DNA of 64,000 nucleotides from Mucilaginibacter aquatilis (lineage in GTDB: Bacteria > Bacteroidota > Bacteroidia > Sphingobacteriales > Sphingobacteriaceae): NCBI RefSeq assembly GCF_009755275.1, contig NZ_WQLA01000008.1, positions 186,001 through 250,000 of the forward strand, read 5' to 3'. The position numbers and the translations under genes were made by a program. Position 1 is the stretch's first letter; each line of letters opens with the position of its first letter. Shown in pieces: positions 7,816 to 17,371 of the stretch. The notes below the pieces were generated by a model. It was given only the letters and a program-made list of their open reading frames with translations, had not been told where the DNA came from and did not search any database.

Positions 7816-8850
7816 ATGAGTATCCCTGATAAAGAAATTACGATATACGACATTGCCAAAGCTTTAAATATTTCAGCGGCTACTGTAAGCCGTGCGTTAA
7901 TGGATCACCCCTCGGTAAATATTAATACCAAAGCGAAGGTGCAGGAGGCGGCAAAAAGCATGGGATACCGCTCAAACCAAATGGCCAGTAACCTGCGTAA
8001 GCGTAAAAGTAATATCATTGGCATTATAGTAGGTAACCTCAACAGCAGCTTCATGTCAAACGTTATTGCCGGTGCTGAGAAAGTGCTCAGTGAGGCAGGC
8101 TATAATCTAATCATCAGTCAATCCCTTGATAATGTTAGCAAAGAAATTAACATAGCGCAGGCTATGTACAATAACCGGGTTGATGGGTTGCTGGTATCTT
8201 TAGCTTATGAAACGGAGAATGCCGACCATTTTGAAAGTTTTGTAAAACGCGGAATACCGCTGGTATATTTTGACCGTGTTTGGCCGCACCCTAAATGCCC
8301 GGGTATTGAGATAGACAATGTAAAGGCTGCTTATGATATTACCGAGCACTTAATTACACAGGGCTGTAAACGCATTGCGCATATTACTGCATTTAAAATA
8401 AGTAGTGTAGCAGCCGATAGGTTTACCGGCTATAAAAAGGCATTGGAAGATTATAATATACCTTTTAATGAAAGCTTAGTTATTAAGACAGACCTTACCA
8501 TGAATGCTGGGATTGATGCCGCCCATCAAATAATGAATATGGAAGAGCGGCCTGATGCTGTTTTTGTTACTAATGATGCCTGCGCCGTAGGCTGCATGCA
8601 GGAGACGAAAAAATTTGGCATACGCATACCTCAGGATATTGCCTTTGCCGGGTTTAACAACGATACTGAAGCAAGTATAATTGAACCAAATTTAACAACC
8701 GTAAATTACAGGGGCGATATAATGGGCGAAGAGGCTGCCCGTATTCTTATTGACCGCATAAACAACGCGTCAGCAGCTGCTCAACCTGCAAAAAAAATCA
8801 TGCAAAAATCCGAAATAATAATCCGGGATTCATCAGTTAAAAGGAAGTAA
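7816..8850 (+). CDS. LacI-family transcriptional regulator, probable pentose regulator
   Basis: A 344-residue repressor. The N-terminal helix-turn-helix is YDIAKALNISAATVSRAL (residues about 10-27), followed by the hinge region NQMASNLRKRKSNIIGII, whose leucine normally inserts into a central CpG of the operator. The rest is a periplasmic-binding-protein-like sugar sensor (VDGLLVSL, VYFDRV, RIAHIT, DAVFVTNDACAVGCM, TTVNYRGDIMGEEAARILI). Its position after transaldolase and transketolase, and CpG-centred palindromes at those genes and at the xylose operon, make xylose or a pentose derivative a plausible effector. The family is certain; the regulon is inferred. Confidence 0.93.
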   Translation: MSIPDKEITIYDIAKALNISAATVSRALMDHPSVNINTKAKVQEAAKSMGYRSNQMASNLRKRKSNIIGIIVGNLNSSFMSNVIAGAEKVLSEAGYNLIISQSLDNVSKEINIAQAMYNNRVDGLLVSLAYETENADHFESFVKRGIPLVYFDRVWPHPKCPGIEIDNVKAAYDITEHLITQGCKRIAHITAFKISSVAADRFTGYKKALEDYNIPFNESLVIKTDLTMNAGIDAAHQIMNMEERPDAVFVTNDACAVGCMQETKKFGIRIPQDIAFAGFNNDTEASIIEPNLTTVNYRGDIMGEEAARILIDRINNASAAAQPAKKIMQKSEIIIRDSSVKRK

Positions 8851-8875
8851 AGGCCAAAGAAGCCGCTTTAATGCT

Positions 8876-8883
8876 TATTTTTG
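8876..8883 (+). promoter_or_regulatory. -7 promoter element of the MFS gene
   Basis: TATTTTTG matches TAnnTTTG exactly and ends 6 bases before the ATG at 8890. Transcription starting the usual few bases downstream would give a leaderless or nearly leaderless mRNA. No clear TTG was seen 19-20 bases upstream. Confidence 0.35.
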
Positions 8884-8889
8884 CGGCGC

Positions 8890-10035
8890 ATGGCAGAGTT
8901 CGTCAACAAATCGCCTCGTGATTTACGCATAGGGTGTGCAGTCTTCTTTTTTATTTCAGGTTTTGGTTATTCATCATGGGCGTCGCGTATACCAAGTGTA
9001 CAGCATGATTTGCATTTGAATGAAGCTCAGTTAGGTTCATTACTTTTTGCACTTCCAATTGGCCTCATGGCAACTATGCCCGTTACCGGCCGACTGCTTA
9101 GCCACTACACCAGCCGCAGTATAATGATGTTTGGCGCGTTGCTATTTAACGCCGTACTGCTGTTTTTGGGGCTTGCCACTACAGTTTGGCAATTTGCCGT
9201 AATATTGTTTGCACTTGGCTCAGGCCGAAATTTGCTTAATTTATCTGTTAACGCACAATCCGTAGGTGTACAATCACTCTATCCAAAGTCTATAATCACA
9301 ACCTTTCATGGTATTTGGAGCATGGCCGGTTTTGCGGGTGCTGCCGTTGGATATATAATGGTAAGCTTTAATATCGGTTTACTTTATCATCTTGGCGCTG
9401 TAAGTTTACTGCTTTGTGCGGCTTCAATATATTACTATCCATCAACATTTCACCAGAAACCAAAGCCTGTTGAACGTAAACCATTTTTAATACTGCCCGA
9501 TAAGCACATGCTTAAGTTTGCAGTTATCTGCTTTGCCTGCATGGCTTGCGAAAACACCATGTACGATTGGAGTGCCATTTACTTTGAAAAAGCCATTAAC
9601 ACAGGCAAGGCCACGGCAACAGCCGCTTTTGTAGGCTACATGGTTGCCATGACCATAGCGCGTTTTGTTGGCGATAAGGTTGTTACGCGCATTGGCATCA
9701 AAAACATGCTTAACTATAGTGGTTGGTTTATATTTGCCGGGCTGCTGCTTGCCGTATTAGTCCCTTACGCTATACCTGCCGCTATAGGCTTTATGCTTGT
9801 GGGCCTTGGGGTTGCCTGTGTTGTACCGCTGGTTTTTAGCATTGCAGGTAAATCGGCCACGTTAAGTAGCGGGGCCGCTATAGCTTCTATTTCTACTATA
9901 GGTTATTTCGGTTTCTTACTTGTACCGCCATTTGTTGGCTACGTTGCACAAGCGGTTGGCCTGCGCTGGTCTTTTGGCTTTATAGCCATATTAGGCGGTT
10001 TAATTGTAATCATGGTACAAAAAATTAAAGAATAA
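8890..10035 (+). CDS. MFS transporter (YbjJ/fucose-permease-like)
   Basis: ATG at 8890 is preferred over the TTG at 8881 because a -7 element occupies the intervening bases. The 381-residue protein has about 12 hydrophobic segments. The start GYSSWASRIPSVQHDLHLNEAQLG followed by LPIGLMATMPVTGRL resembles the E. coli YbjJ/NanT-like branch of the major facilitator superfamily, with MHG-like TTFHGIWSMAGFAGAAVG in helix 4-5. The substrate is unknown. It follows the LacI-type regulator on the same strand after 39 bases, so a sugar-related role is possible but unproven. Confidence 0.85.
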   Translation: MAEFVNKSPRDLRIGCAVFFFISGFGYSSWASRIPSVQHDLHLNEAQLGSLLFALPIGLMATMPVTGRLLSHYTSRSIMMFGALLFNAVLLFLGLATTVWQFAVILFALGSGRNLLNLSVNAQSVGVQSLYPKSIITTFHGIWSMAGFAGAAVGYIMVSFNIGLLYHLGAVSLLLCAASIYYYPSTFHQKPKPVERKPFLILPDKHMLKFAVICFACMACENTMYDWSAIYFEKAINTGKATATAAFVGYMVAMTIARFVGDKVVTRIGIKNMLNYSGWFIFAGLLLAVLVPYAIPAAIGFMLVGLGVACVVPLVFSIAGKSATLSSGAAIASISTIGYFGFLLVPPFVGYVAQAVGLRWSFGFIAILGGLIVIMVQKIKE

Positions 10036-10234
10036 TATTTTGTTTGGCAAATAATCCATAATTTTAGTAGATCTTGCTGCTATTTTGATGTATATCAATC
10101 GTCTTATAAAATGTTTAGGAGACTACTGTATTCATACATGGCTTTAAGGTGATATTTAAACCAAAGATTTGCTTGCAACGGTCAATTTTTTATTTGGCTG
10201 CATTTTTTCCTATAATTGTACCTCACTTTTAACT

Positions 10235-10687
10235 ATGCTATCTAAGAAAACCAAGTATGCCATTAAGGCGCTGATTGTTTTGGGAAAAAACAAAGACAAT
10301 CCGCCGATGCAGATTGCCCAGATAGCAGAGCTGGAAAAAATACCCAAAAAGTTTCTTGAGGTTATACTGCTTGAATTACGCAAAGCTGGCTTTTTGTACA
10401 GTAAAAAAGGAGCTGGTGGCGGCTACGCCATAAACAAAGACCCTAAAGACATATTTTTGGTAAGTATACTTCGCATTACCGATGGGCCCATTGCAATGGT
10501 ACCATGCGTGAGCCTTAACTTTTATCACCGTTGCGAAGAATGCCACAATGAGTCGACCTGCGGTATCAGAAGTATGTTTATGGACATCAGAGATGCGACG
10601 CTAAAAATACTTTCTGAAACCAGCATCGCCGACTTAATCACCAAAGAGGTTTCCCTTGGTGACTCTGCATTAATAGATCTTAATTAA
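10235..10687 (+). CDS. Rrf2-family transcriptional regulator
   Basis: ATG at 10235 gives a 150-residue protein beginning MLSKKTKYAIKALIVLGKNK, the normal Rrf2 N-terminus; the in-frame TTG at 10169 adds 22 residues unlike the family. The winged helix is IAQIAELEKIPKKFLEVILLELRKAGFLYSKKGAGGGY. Three cysteines in PCVSLNFYHRCEECHNESTC (plus one more) lie where IscR/NsrR-type proteins ligate an Fe-S cluster, so redox or iron-sulfur sensing is possible. The target is unknown. Its stop abuts the stop of the convergent PPK2 gene with no intervening base. Confidence 0.9.
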   Translation: MLSKKTKYAIKALIVLGKNKDNPPMQIAQIAELEKIPKKFLEVILLELRKAGFLYSKKGAGGGYAINKDPKDIFLVSILRITDGPIAMVPCVSLNFYHRCEECHNESTCGIRSMFMDIRDATLKILSETSIADLITKEVSLGDSALIDLN

Positions 10688-11566
10688 TTATTCGCCCATT
10701 AGTTGTTCCTTGCTTTGTTGCAAACGGTCGGCTTCGTCCTTTGGCAACACCGGGTATTGCAAGTCTAAGCTTTTTAGCGTTTCCACAATTACGCTTGATA
10801 TAGCTATGCGTGAAAACCACTTTTTATCAGCCGGTATAATATACCATGGAGCATCATCATTGGCAGTTTCGCTTATGGCTTGTTCATAGGCCTCCATGTA
10901 ATCCTTCCAGTATCCCCGCTCTTTTATATCAGCCGCACTGAATTTCCAGTTCTTTGACGGATCGTCGATACGTTGCAAAAACCTCTTTTTCTGTTCCTTT
11001 TTTGATAGGTGCAGAAAGAATTTAATAACTACAGTTCCGTTGTTATGCAGGTTTCGTTCAAAGGCTCTTATGCCCTTATAACGCTCGTTCCAAAACTTAT
11101 CGTCAATATCCTCAACCTTATGTATATCAGGCAAATTCTCTTTCAGAACATTTTCTGGATGTACCTTGCTAACCAGTACATTTTCATAATGCGACCGGTT
11201 GTGAATGCCTATACGACCGCGCTCGGGTAAAGCTTTACTGTGGCGCCATAAAAAATCATGGTTGTACTCCTCAGTACTTGGCTGCTTAAAACTATAAACC
11301 TGGCACCCTTGCGGATTTATGCCCGACATCGTGTGCTTTATAGCTCCATCTTTACCGGCTGCATCCATAGCCTGAAATATAAGCAGCAGGCTGTATTTAT
11401 TGGCTGCGTATAGCTTATCCTGTAAATCGGCTGTTTCTTTAACCAACGCTTTTAAAATTGCTTTTGCATCTTCTTTTTTTACATCAGCAGTATAATCTGT
11501 ATCGAAATTGTTAAGAGAAATTTTCTTATTACCGGTAATTTTAAAATTGTTAGTTATATTTTGCAT
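10688..11566 (-). CDS. ppk2: Polyphosphate kinase 2 family phosphotransferase
   Basis: The start at 11566 (MQNITNNF) gives 292 residues, the usual PPK2 length; an ATG at 11596 would add ten residues. Walker A-like QAMDAAGKDGAIKHTMSG, QVYSFKQPSTEEYNHDFLWR, GRIGIHNRSHYENVLV and the lid region VKFFLHLSKKEQKKRF are diagnostic of PPK2 enzymes. They transfer phosphate from polyphosphate to nucleoside mono- or diphosphates, or the reverse, in the cytoplasm. Whether AMP, ADP or GDP is favoured cannot be read reliably. It is convergent with the Rrf2 gene and divergent from the PBP gene. Confidence 0.92.
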   Translation of the reverse strand: MQNITNNFKITGNKKISLNNFDTDYTADVKKEDAKAILKALVKETADLQDKLYAANKYSLLLIFQAMDAAGKDGAIKHTMSGINPQGCQVYSFKQPSTEEYNHDFLWRHSKALPERGRIGIHNRSHYENVLVSKVHPENVLKENLPDIHKVEDIDDKFWNERYKGIRAFERNLHNNGTVVIKFFLHLSKKEQKKRFLQRIDDPSKNWKFSAADIKERGYWKDYMEAYEQAISETANDDAPWYIIPADKKWFSRIAISSVIVETLKSLDLQYPVLPKDEADRLQQSKEQLMGE

Positions 11567-11673
11567 GATTAAAATAGCTTTGTGCGATGTTAGCATAAAA
11601 TTTACAACACATATTACCGTTATTGGTATTGTTTGGTGGCTTTATGTTACTATATAACTTACAATTTTAGCCA

Positions 11674-13977
11674 ATGTTTAAACGTGTCCGCAATCCTATA
11701 CTGCGTTACCTTCTGATATTTATATATTTCGTCATTATATTCTTCTGCTCCATAGAGTTAAACCTGTTCGGAATATTTGGCTACTCGCCAAGTTTACAGG
11801 ATATTAAAGACCCTACCCTATCATTATCATCAGAAGTTTATACCGCCGACGGGAAACTGCTTGCCAAGTTTTACAAGGAGAACCGCTCGCCTATCGAGTA
11901 CAAAGATCTCTCGCCAAATCTTATCCATGCCCTTGTTGCTACTGAAGACGTTAGATTTTACAAACATGGCGGTGTTGACTATTATGGCTTTTTTACCAGC
12001 TTAATATCTACTGCCACGGGCGACAGGCGCGGCGCCAGTACTATAACGCAACAACTCGCCAAAAACCTTTTTAAAACCCGTAAACGCAAGGCTCAAGGTT
12101 TCATCAGGCATATTCCGCTGGTACGTACCGTGGCCTTTAAGTTTAAGGAGTGGCTTACCGCATTTAAAATTGAACACCTTTATAACAAGCAACAAATACT
12201 TACCATGTATTTTAACACGGTAACATTTGGTAACAACTCGTTTGGTATAAAAACCGCTACTTTAAAGTATTTTAACAAAAACCCTCAGCAAGTTAATGCT
12301 GCCGAAGCCGCACTGTTAATTGGTATGCTTAAGGCAACATCAACCTACAACCCTATACGTTATCCTGGTAAAGCGGTTGAACGCCGCAACGTAGTGTTAG
12401 GGCAAATGGAAAAATACGGCTACCTGAAAAAGGCTGAGTATGATGTTAACATTAAACAGCCAATAGGGCTTGATTTAAGCCACATTGAAGAGGTGGGGCA
12501 GAGTGACTCTTACTTACGCAGGGCGGTTGAAAAGTGGCTTGATAAGTGGCTAAAAGAAAACGACTACGATTTGTATGAAGACGGATTAAAAATTTATACC
12601 ACTATTGATTCAAAGTTACAGGGTTTTGCAGAGGAGGCTGTCGCCGAAAAAATGAAAATGCTGCAGCGCAGGTTTTATAATGTATGGCGGGGCAAAAATC
12701 CATGGCGCGATTCAAAGGGCAATGAAATACCCGACTTTTTATGGAAAGCCAAGCAAAAGTTGCCTATTTACAGCTTGTTGAAGAAGAAATATAACGGTGA
12801 TACAGTTGAGATAAACAAATACTTTGATAAGCCTAAACAAATGAAAGTTTTTACCTGGAAAGGTGAACGCGATACTACCTTTTCAACAACTGACTCAATT
12901 ATTTATTATACCAAGTTACTAAATACCGGCATGATGACTATTGAGCCATCCACCGGGAAAATAAAAGTTTGGATTGGCGGAATTGACAACAAGTACTTTA
13001 AGTACGATCACGTTAACCAGGCCAAAAGACAAGCCGGCTCAACGTTCAAGCCTTTTGCTTATTTAACTGCAATTGATAACGGCCACTCACCTTGCGATAA
13101 GTTCACCGATAAACCGGTATCAATTTCATATGATGATAACGGCAAGCCTGAAGTTTGGGAACCTAAAAACGCTGACTTTCATTTCTCATACCGTGAAATG
13201 TCTTTACGCTGGGCCATGGGAAAATCGGTAAACTCAATTACCGCACAAATTACGCAGGAAGTTGGCTGGGATAAGGTGGTTGAATACGCTCACAAGTGCG
13301 GTATCGAAAGTCCTCTGAAAGCCGTTCCTTCAGTATCTTTAGGATCAAATGACGTATCAGTTTACGAAATGGTCAGGGCTTACAGTACATTCTTGAATAA
13401 AGGTGAAAGAATTGATCCGCTTTTAGTTACAAAAATTACTGATCATAATGATAACGTTATAAAGGAATTCGGACTTAAAAGCACACGCGTTATCAGTGAG
13501 GAAACAGCCTGGCTAATGCTGTATATGTTCCGCGGTGGCATGGAAGAACCGGGCGGCACCTCACAAGCACTATGGGAATATCCAATTTTGTGGAAAAAAG
13601 CCAGTAATCAAATTGGAGGCAAAACCGGAACCTCATCTGATTATGTGGACGGATGGTACATGGGTATAACCAAAGATTTAATAACAGGAATTTGGGTTGG
13701 TGCCGATGACCGTAGTGTACACTTTAATTCATCTGAAACAGGTGAAGGATCACATACTGCGCTACCTATTTTTGGTTCATTTATGGAAAAGGTTTATTCT
13801 GATCCTACATCGGGCTACACCTATGGTCCTTTTCCTAAACCTTGGTCTAAAATAACTAAAACTTACATGTGTCCGTCACCACGTATAAGGGTTGATACCT
13901 CATCAGTAAGTGATAGCACAAGCGCACCGGCCGATAGCGGTATTATTGCACCGCCTGATACCACTGCGCAACAATAA
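11674..13977 (+). CDS. Class A penicillin-binding protein (PBP1A-type glycosyltransferase/transpeptidase)
   Basis: A 767-residue bifunctional peptidoglycan synthase anchored by one N-terminal membrane helix (about residues 10-30). The GT51 domain shows the catalytic glutamate motif EDVRFYKHGG at 91-100 and GASTITQQLAKN at 120-131. The transpeptidase domain has the three penicillin-binding motifs: STFK at 456-459, SVN at 518-520 and KTG at 650-652. The C-terminus is a Ser/Pro/Ala-rich tail. It polymerises glycan strands and cross-links stem peptides in the periplasm. The length fits PBP1A/PBP1B relatives in Bacteroidetes. It appears monocistronic. Confidence 0.95.
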   Translation: MFKRVRNPILRYLLIFIYFVIIFFCSIELNLFGIFGYSPSLQDIKDPTLSLSSEVYTADGKLLAKFYKENRSPIEYKDLSPNLIHALVATEDVRFYKHGGVDYYGFFTSLISTATGDRRGASTITQQLAKNLFKTRKRKAQGFIRHIPLVRTVAFKFKEWLTAFKIEHLYNKQQILTMYFNTVTFGNNSFGIKTATLKYFNKNPQQVNAAEAALLIGMLKATSTYNPIRYPGKAVERRNVVLGQMEKYGYLKKAEYDVNIKQPIGLDLSHIEEVGQSDSYLRRAVEKWLDKWLKENDYDLYEDGLKIYTTIDSKLQGFAEEAVAEKMKMLQRRFYNVWRGKNPWRDSKGNEIPDFLWKAKQKLPIYSLLKKKYNGDTVEINKYFDKPKQMKVFTWKGERDTTFSTTDSIIYYTKLLNTGMMTIEPSTGKIKVWIGGIDNKYFKYDHVNQAKRQAGSTFKPFAYLTAIDNGHSPCDKFTDKPVSISYDDNGKPEVWEPKNADFHFSYREMSLRWAMGKSVNSITAQITQEVGWDKVVEYAHKCGIESPLKAVPSVSLGSNDVSVYEMVRAYSTFLNKGERIDPLLVTKITDHNDNVIKEFGLKSTRVISEETAWLMLYMFRGGMEEPGGTSQALWEYPILWKKASNQIGGKTGTSSDYVDGWYMGITKDLITGIWVGADDRSVHFNSSETGEGSHTALPIFGSFMEKVYSDPTSGYTYGPFPKPWSKITKTYMCPSPRIRVDTSSVSDSTSAPADSGIIAPPDTTAQQ

Positions 13978-14050
13978 TTGCTAACCATTACGCAATTTGC
14001 CGTAATTTGAATAAATTTAACCTGTTCTTTTACAGTTATAACCGTTGTAT

Positions 14051-17000
14051 ATGAGTAAATTATACTTTGTGGTAAGCAAAGTTAAAAAGGTTTGCCTTCT
14101 GCTTGTTTTCGTTCTGAGTATTGTGTTCATGAGCCAACCGGCCCAGGCTCAGTATTTTGGGCAAAATAAGGTTCGATATAAAAATTTGAAGTTCAAAGTA
14201 TTCAAAACTCCCCACTTTGAAATTTACTACTACATGAAAAACGATAGCTTGCTCAAGCGTTTTGCGCAGGAAAGTGAGCTATGGTATACCCTGCATCAAC
14301 AGGTTTTCAGAGATACCTTCAAACGCCCTAACCCTATTATATTATATGCCGACCATCCCGATTTTCAACAAACAACGGCTATTGATGGTGATATAGGAGT
14401 AGGTACAGGCGGTGTTACCGAAGGATTAAAAAACCGTGTGGTTATGCCTATTATGGAGACCAACCACACTACCCGCCATGTATTGGGCCATGAGTTGGTA
14501 CACGCATTTCAGTACCACATACTTTTGGAGAGTGACACAACCGGCCAAAACAATATTAACAACCTGCCACTATGGATGATTGAAGGTATGGCTGAGTATT
14601 TATCGTTAGGTAAAAAGGATGCATATACAGCAATGTGGATGCGCGATGCCTACTTGAATAACGACATACCTACCATACGCGATTTGACGGAAAGCGGCAA
14701 GTATTTTCCATATAGATATGGTGAAGCTTTTTGGTCATATTTAGGTTCAACCTATGGCGATACCATTATCGTTCCTTTTTTCAAAAATGTTGCCCGTTTT
14801 GGGTTGGAGTATGGTATACGGCGTACGTTTGGATATGATGATAAAACACTATCTAACTTATGGAAAAACTCCATAGTAAATATGTACAAGCCATATTTGA
14901 AAGATACAACACAGTTTTTGGCCGGAACGAAGGTGATTGACAACAAAAATTCTGGTGAAATGAACGTCGCGCCATCGGTTAGTCCTGATGGAAAGTACAT
15001 GACGTTCCTTTCTGAAAAAGATTTGTTTTCGATTGATTTATTTCTGGCCGACGCTAAAACCGGTAAAATTATACGGCGACTCACCAGCAAAACGTCTAAT
15101 ACGCATATAGATGAATTCAACTTTATCGAATCGGCAGGAACGTGGTCGCCTGATGGTAAAAAGTTTGCGTTCAGCGTTTTCAGCGGTGGAAGAAACCGTA
15201 TGCTTGTTGTATCGGTACCAAGCGGAAAAGTTCTTCAAAATATTTCAATGGGGCGTGTGGGTCAATTCAGTAACCTTACCTGGTCGCCTGATGGTAATTT
15301 AATAGCCTTTCAGGGTCTTGCTAATGGGCAGAGTGATTTGTATATGTATAACTTCAACAGTAAAGAAGTTACACAGCTAACCAACGATAAGTTTTCAGAT
15401 TATCAGCCAGCATTTTCGCGCGATGGTAAGAAGATAATTTTCACCAGCGATCGCACCACTTATGATGTTTCAACAACGCAAGCCATAACTTTTAACCTGG
15501 CCGAGCTCGACTTGGCATCACGCAAAGTTTCTGATCTTAAAATTTTTGATGGTGCCAACAACATGAATCCGCAATACTCGGGCGATGGGAAACAAATTTA
15601 TTTTCTCTCTAACCGAGATGGATTCCGCAACCTTTACAGGCTAACATCAGCCACCGGAAATGTTGAGCAAATGACTCATTTGTTCACCGGTATATCAGGC
15701 ATAACCGAATTTTCACCTGCTTTAAGCGTATCTGCAAATGATGATGTATTGTACTCCTATTATCGTGCGCAAAAGTATACCCTTTATAACGCAAAGGCCA
15801 GCGACTTTAAAAATGTAAAAACCGTTGCTGCCAATGAAACTAATTTTGAAGCAGCACTATTGCCACCACCGCGTGCCGTTGGTGTTGATTTGATAAACTC
15901 CAACCTTAACAATTTCTTGTCGTACCAGCGTATTGCTATTGACTCTATACAAAACGTTCCGTATCGCCCGCAATTTAAACTCGATTACCTGGCCAGCAGC
16001 GGTGTTGGTGTTGGTGTGGGCATAGGTGGTGCAGGCAGTTATGGTGCAGGTTTATCAAGCGGCATACAGGGCATATTTAGTGATATATTGGGCAGAAACC
16101 AAATATATGCAGGCGCATCTGTTAATGGTGAAATATATGACTTTGGTGCACAGGCGCTATACATTAAGCAAACAGGCCGCTGGAACTTTGGCTTTGGCTT
16201 GTCGCACATACCCTACCAGCTTGCAACTTATAACATTGTACCAAGTAAGTTCACTTACCAGAATAACTCAGGACAGGACGTGACTGTTGACGCTGTTGAA
16301 GAACGGTTTGACATTATACGCATATTTCAGGATCAGGTAAGCGCGTTTACAGCTTATCCATTTTCAAAAACTACACGTGCCGAATTTGGTGGTGGCTTTT
16401 CGCATAACTCTTACATGGTTCATCGCTTTAGCACTTACTATCCAGATGGTGGTGGCATCTACCGCGACAGGCGCAGACGCGTATCATTAGATGATTATAA
16501 CAATGATCAGTATAACAATGTAGGATACTTGCGGTCGTTTTCACTAGCCCAAATAAGCGCGGCTTTAGTTGGCGACAATTCATATTTTGGCATTGCATCG
16601 CCATTAAGCGGCTTCAGGTATCGCCTACAGGCTGAATATAACGTAGGCTCGTACCGCTTTTTTTCTCCAACGATTGACTTGCGTAAGTATGAGCGCTTAA
16701 AGCCTATAACACTGGCAGCACGCTTCAATTCATTCGGACGCTTTGGGCAGGAAACCGGCTTATACCCATACTACATTGGTTACCCTTTCCTTATAAGAGG
16801 TTATGAAAGTCAAACGTTTTACAACAACGCCACACAAGGATCAAATGGGTTTACTATTGATCAGTTATCAGGATCAAGAGTAGCGGTGTTCAACTTTGAA
16901 ATCAGGTTACCGTTCACTGGTCCTGAAAAGCTATCGGCAATTAAATCGAAGTTTTTATTTAGCGAGTTGAACCTGTTTTTTGACGCAGGTTTAGCCTGGA

Positions 17001-17278
17001 ACAGCGGCAACACCATTAAATTTCAAAAAGCACCTGACTTATTATATTACCAGCCCCGTGTTGATGATAACAACAGACCGGTGTTAGACAGTGAAGGAAA
17101 ACCTATCCTTGATGGGGTTTACAACACCAACCAACGGGTTCCGGCGTTAAGTGCTGGTGTATCATTAAGAGTGAACCTCTTTGGTGCGCTTATATTAGAA
17201 CCGTACTATGCAATTCCATTCAACCGTACCGATGTTAAAAAACCGGTGTTTGGCCTTAACTTTACCCCCGGCTGGTAA
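14051..17278 (+). CDS. Putative zinc protease / TolB-like propeller / Omp85 barrel fusion protein
   Basis: ATG at 14051 is chosen over TTG at 14045; the product is 1075 residues. A signal peptide ends near AQAQ (about residue 34). An HExxH motif, HELVH (about 147-151), with a downstream EGMAEYL (about 178-184), suggests a gluzincin-type protease domain (MA-like). From about 300 to 600 there are repeated SPDGKxxxF motifs (SVSPDGKYMTFLS, SPDGKKFAFS, SPDGNLIAFQG, SRDGKKIIFTSDR), typical of TolB/WD40-like propeller blades. The C-terminal third is an Omp85-type beta-barrel ending NLFGALILEPYYAIPF...FTPGW. It should be anchored in the outer membrane with the protease and propeller on one side. The biological role is unknown. 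Confidence 0.85.
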   Translation: MSKLYFVVSKVKKVCLLLVFVLSIVFMSQPAQAQYFGQNKVRYKNLKFKVFKTPHFEIYYYMKNDSLLKRFAQESELWYTLHQQVFRDTFKRPNPIILYADHPDFQQTTAIDGDIGVGTGGVTEGLKNRVVMPIMETNHTTRHVLGHELVHAFQYHILLESDTTGQNNINNLPLWMIEGMAEYLSLGKKDAYTAMWMRDAYLNNDIPTIRDLTESGKYFPYRYGEAFWSYLGSTYGDTIIVPFFKNVARFGLEYGIRRTFGYDDKTLSNLWKNSIVNMYKPYLKDTTQFLAGTKVIDNKNSGEMNVAPSVSPDGKYMTFLSEKDLFSIDLFLADAKTGKIIRRLTSKTSNTHIDEFNFIESAGTWSPDGKKFAFSVFSGGRNRMLVVSVPSGKVLQNISMGRVGQFSNLTWSPDGNLIAFQGLANGQSDLYMYNFNSKEVTQLTNDKFSDYQPAFSRDGKKIIFTSDRTTYDVSTTQAITFNLAELDLASRKVSDLKIFDGANNMNPQYSGDGKQIYFLSNRDGFRNLYRLTSATGNVEQMTHLFTGISGITEFSPALSVSANDDVLYSYYRAQKYTLYNAKASDFKNVKTVAANETNFEAALLPPPRAVGVDLINSNLNNFLSYQRIAIDSIQNVPYRPQFKLDYLASSGVGVGVGIGGAGSYGAGLSSGIQGIFSDILGRNQIYAGASVNGEIYDFGAQALYIKQTGRWNFGFGLSHIPYQLATYNIVPSKFTYQNNSGQDVTVDAVEERFDIIRIFQDQVSAFTAYPFSKTTRAEFGGGFSHNSYMVHRFSTYYPDGGGIYRDRRRRVSLDDYNNDQYNNVGYLRSFSLAQISAALVGDNSYFGIASPLSGFRYRLQAEYNVGSYRFFSPTIDLRKYERLKPITLAARFNSFGRFGQETGLYPYYIGYPFLIRGYESQTFYNNATQGSNGFTIDQLSGSRVAVFNFEIRLPFTGPEKLSAIKSKFLFSELNLFFDAGLAWNSGNTIKFQKAPDLLYYQPRVDDNNRPVLDSEGKPILDGVYNTNQRVPALSAGVSLRVNLFGALILEPYYAIPFNRTDVKKPVFGLNFTPGW

Positions 17279-17300
17279 TCATGCTTAAATTATAACTTTG

Positions 17301-17327
17301 AAAGCGGTCTTAGGGTCGCTTTTTTTT
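17301..17327 (+). terminator. Terminator
   Basis: AAAGCG and CGCTTT arms around a 10-base loop, followed by a run of Ts, 22 bases after the fusion gene. Confidence 0.65.
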
Positions 17328-17371
17328 ACAAAACAAATTTTATAGCAATCAGTAATATAAATACCTACACT

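Noticed and set aside
11594..11596. Upstream ATG for PPK2 giving MLTSH, matching the MLTSH at a TTG start of the ClC gene
   Set aside because: The similarity between the two five-residue starts looks accidental; internal ATGs fit the families better in both genes.
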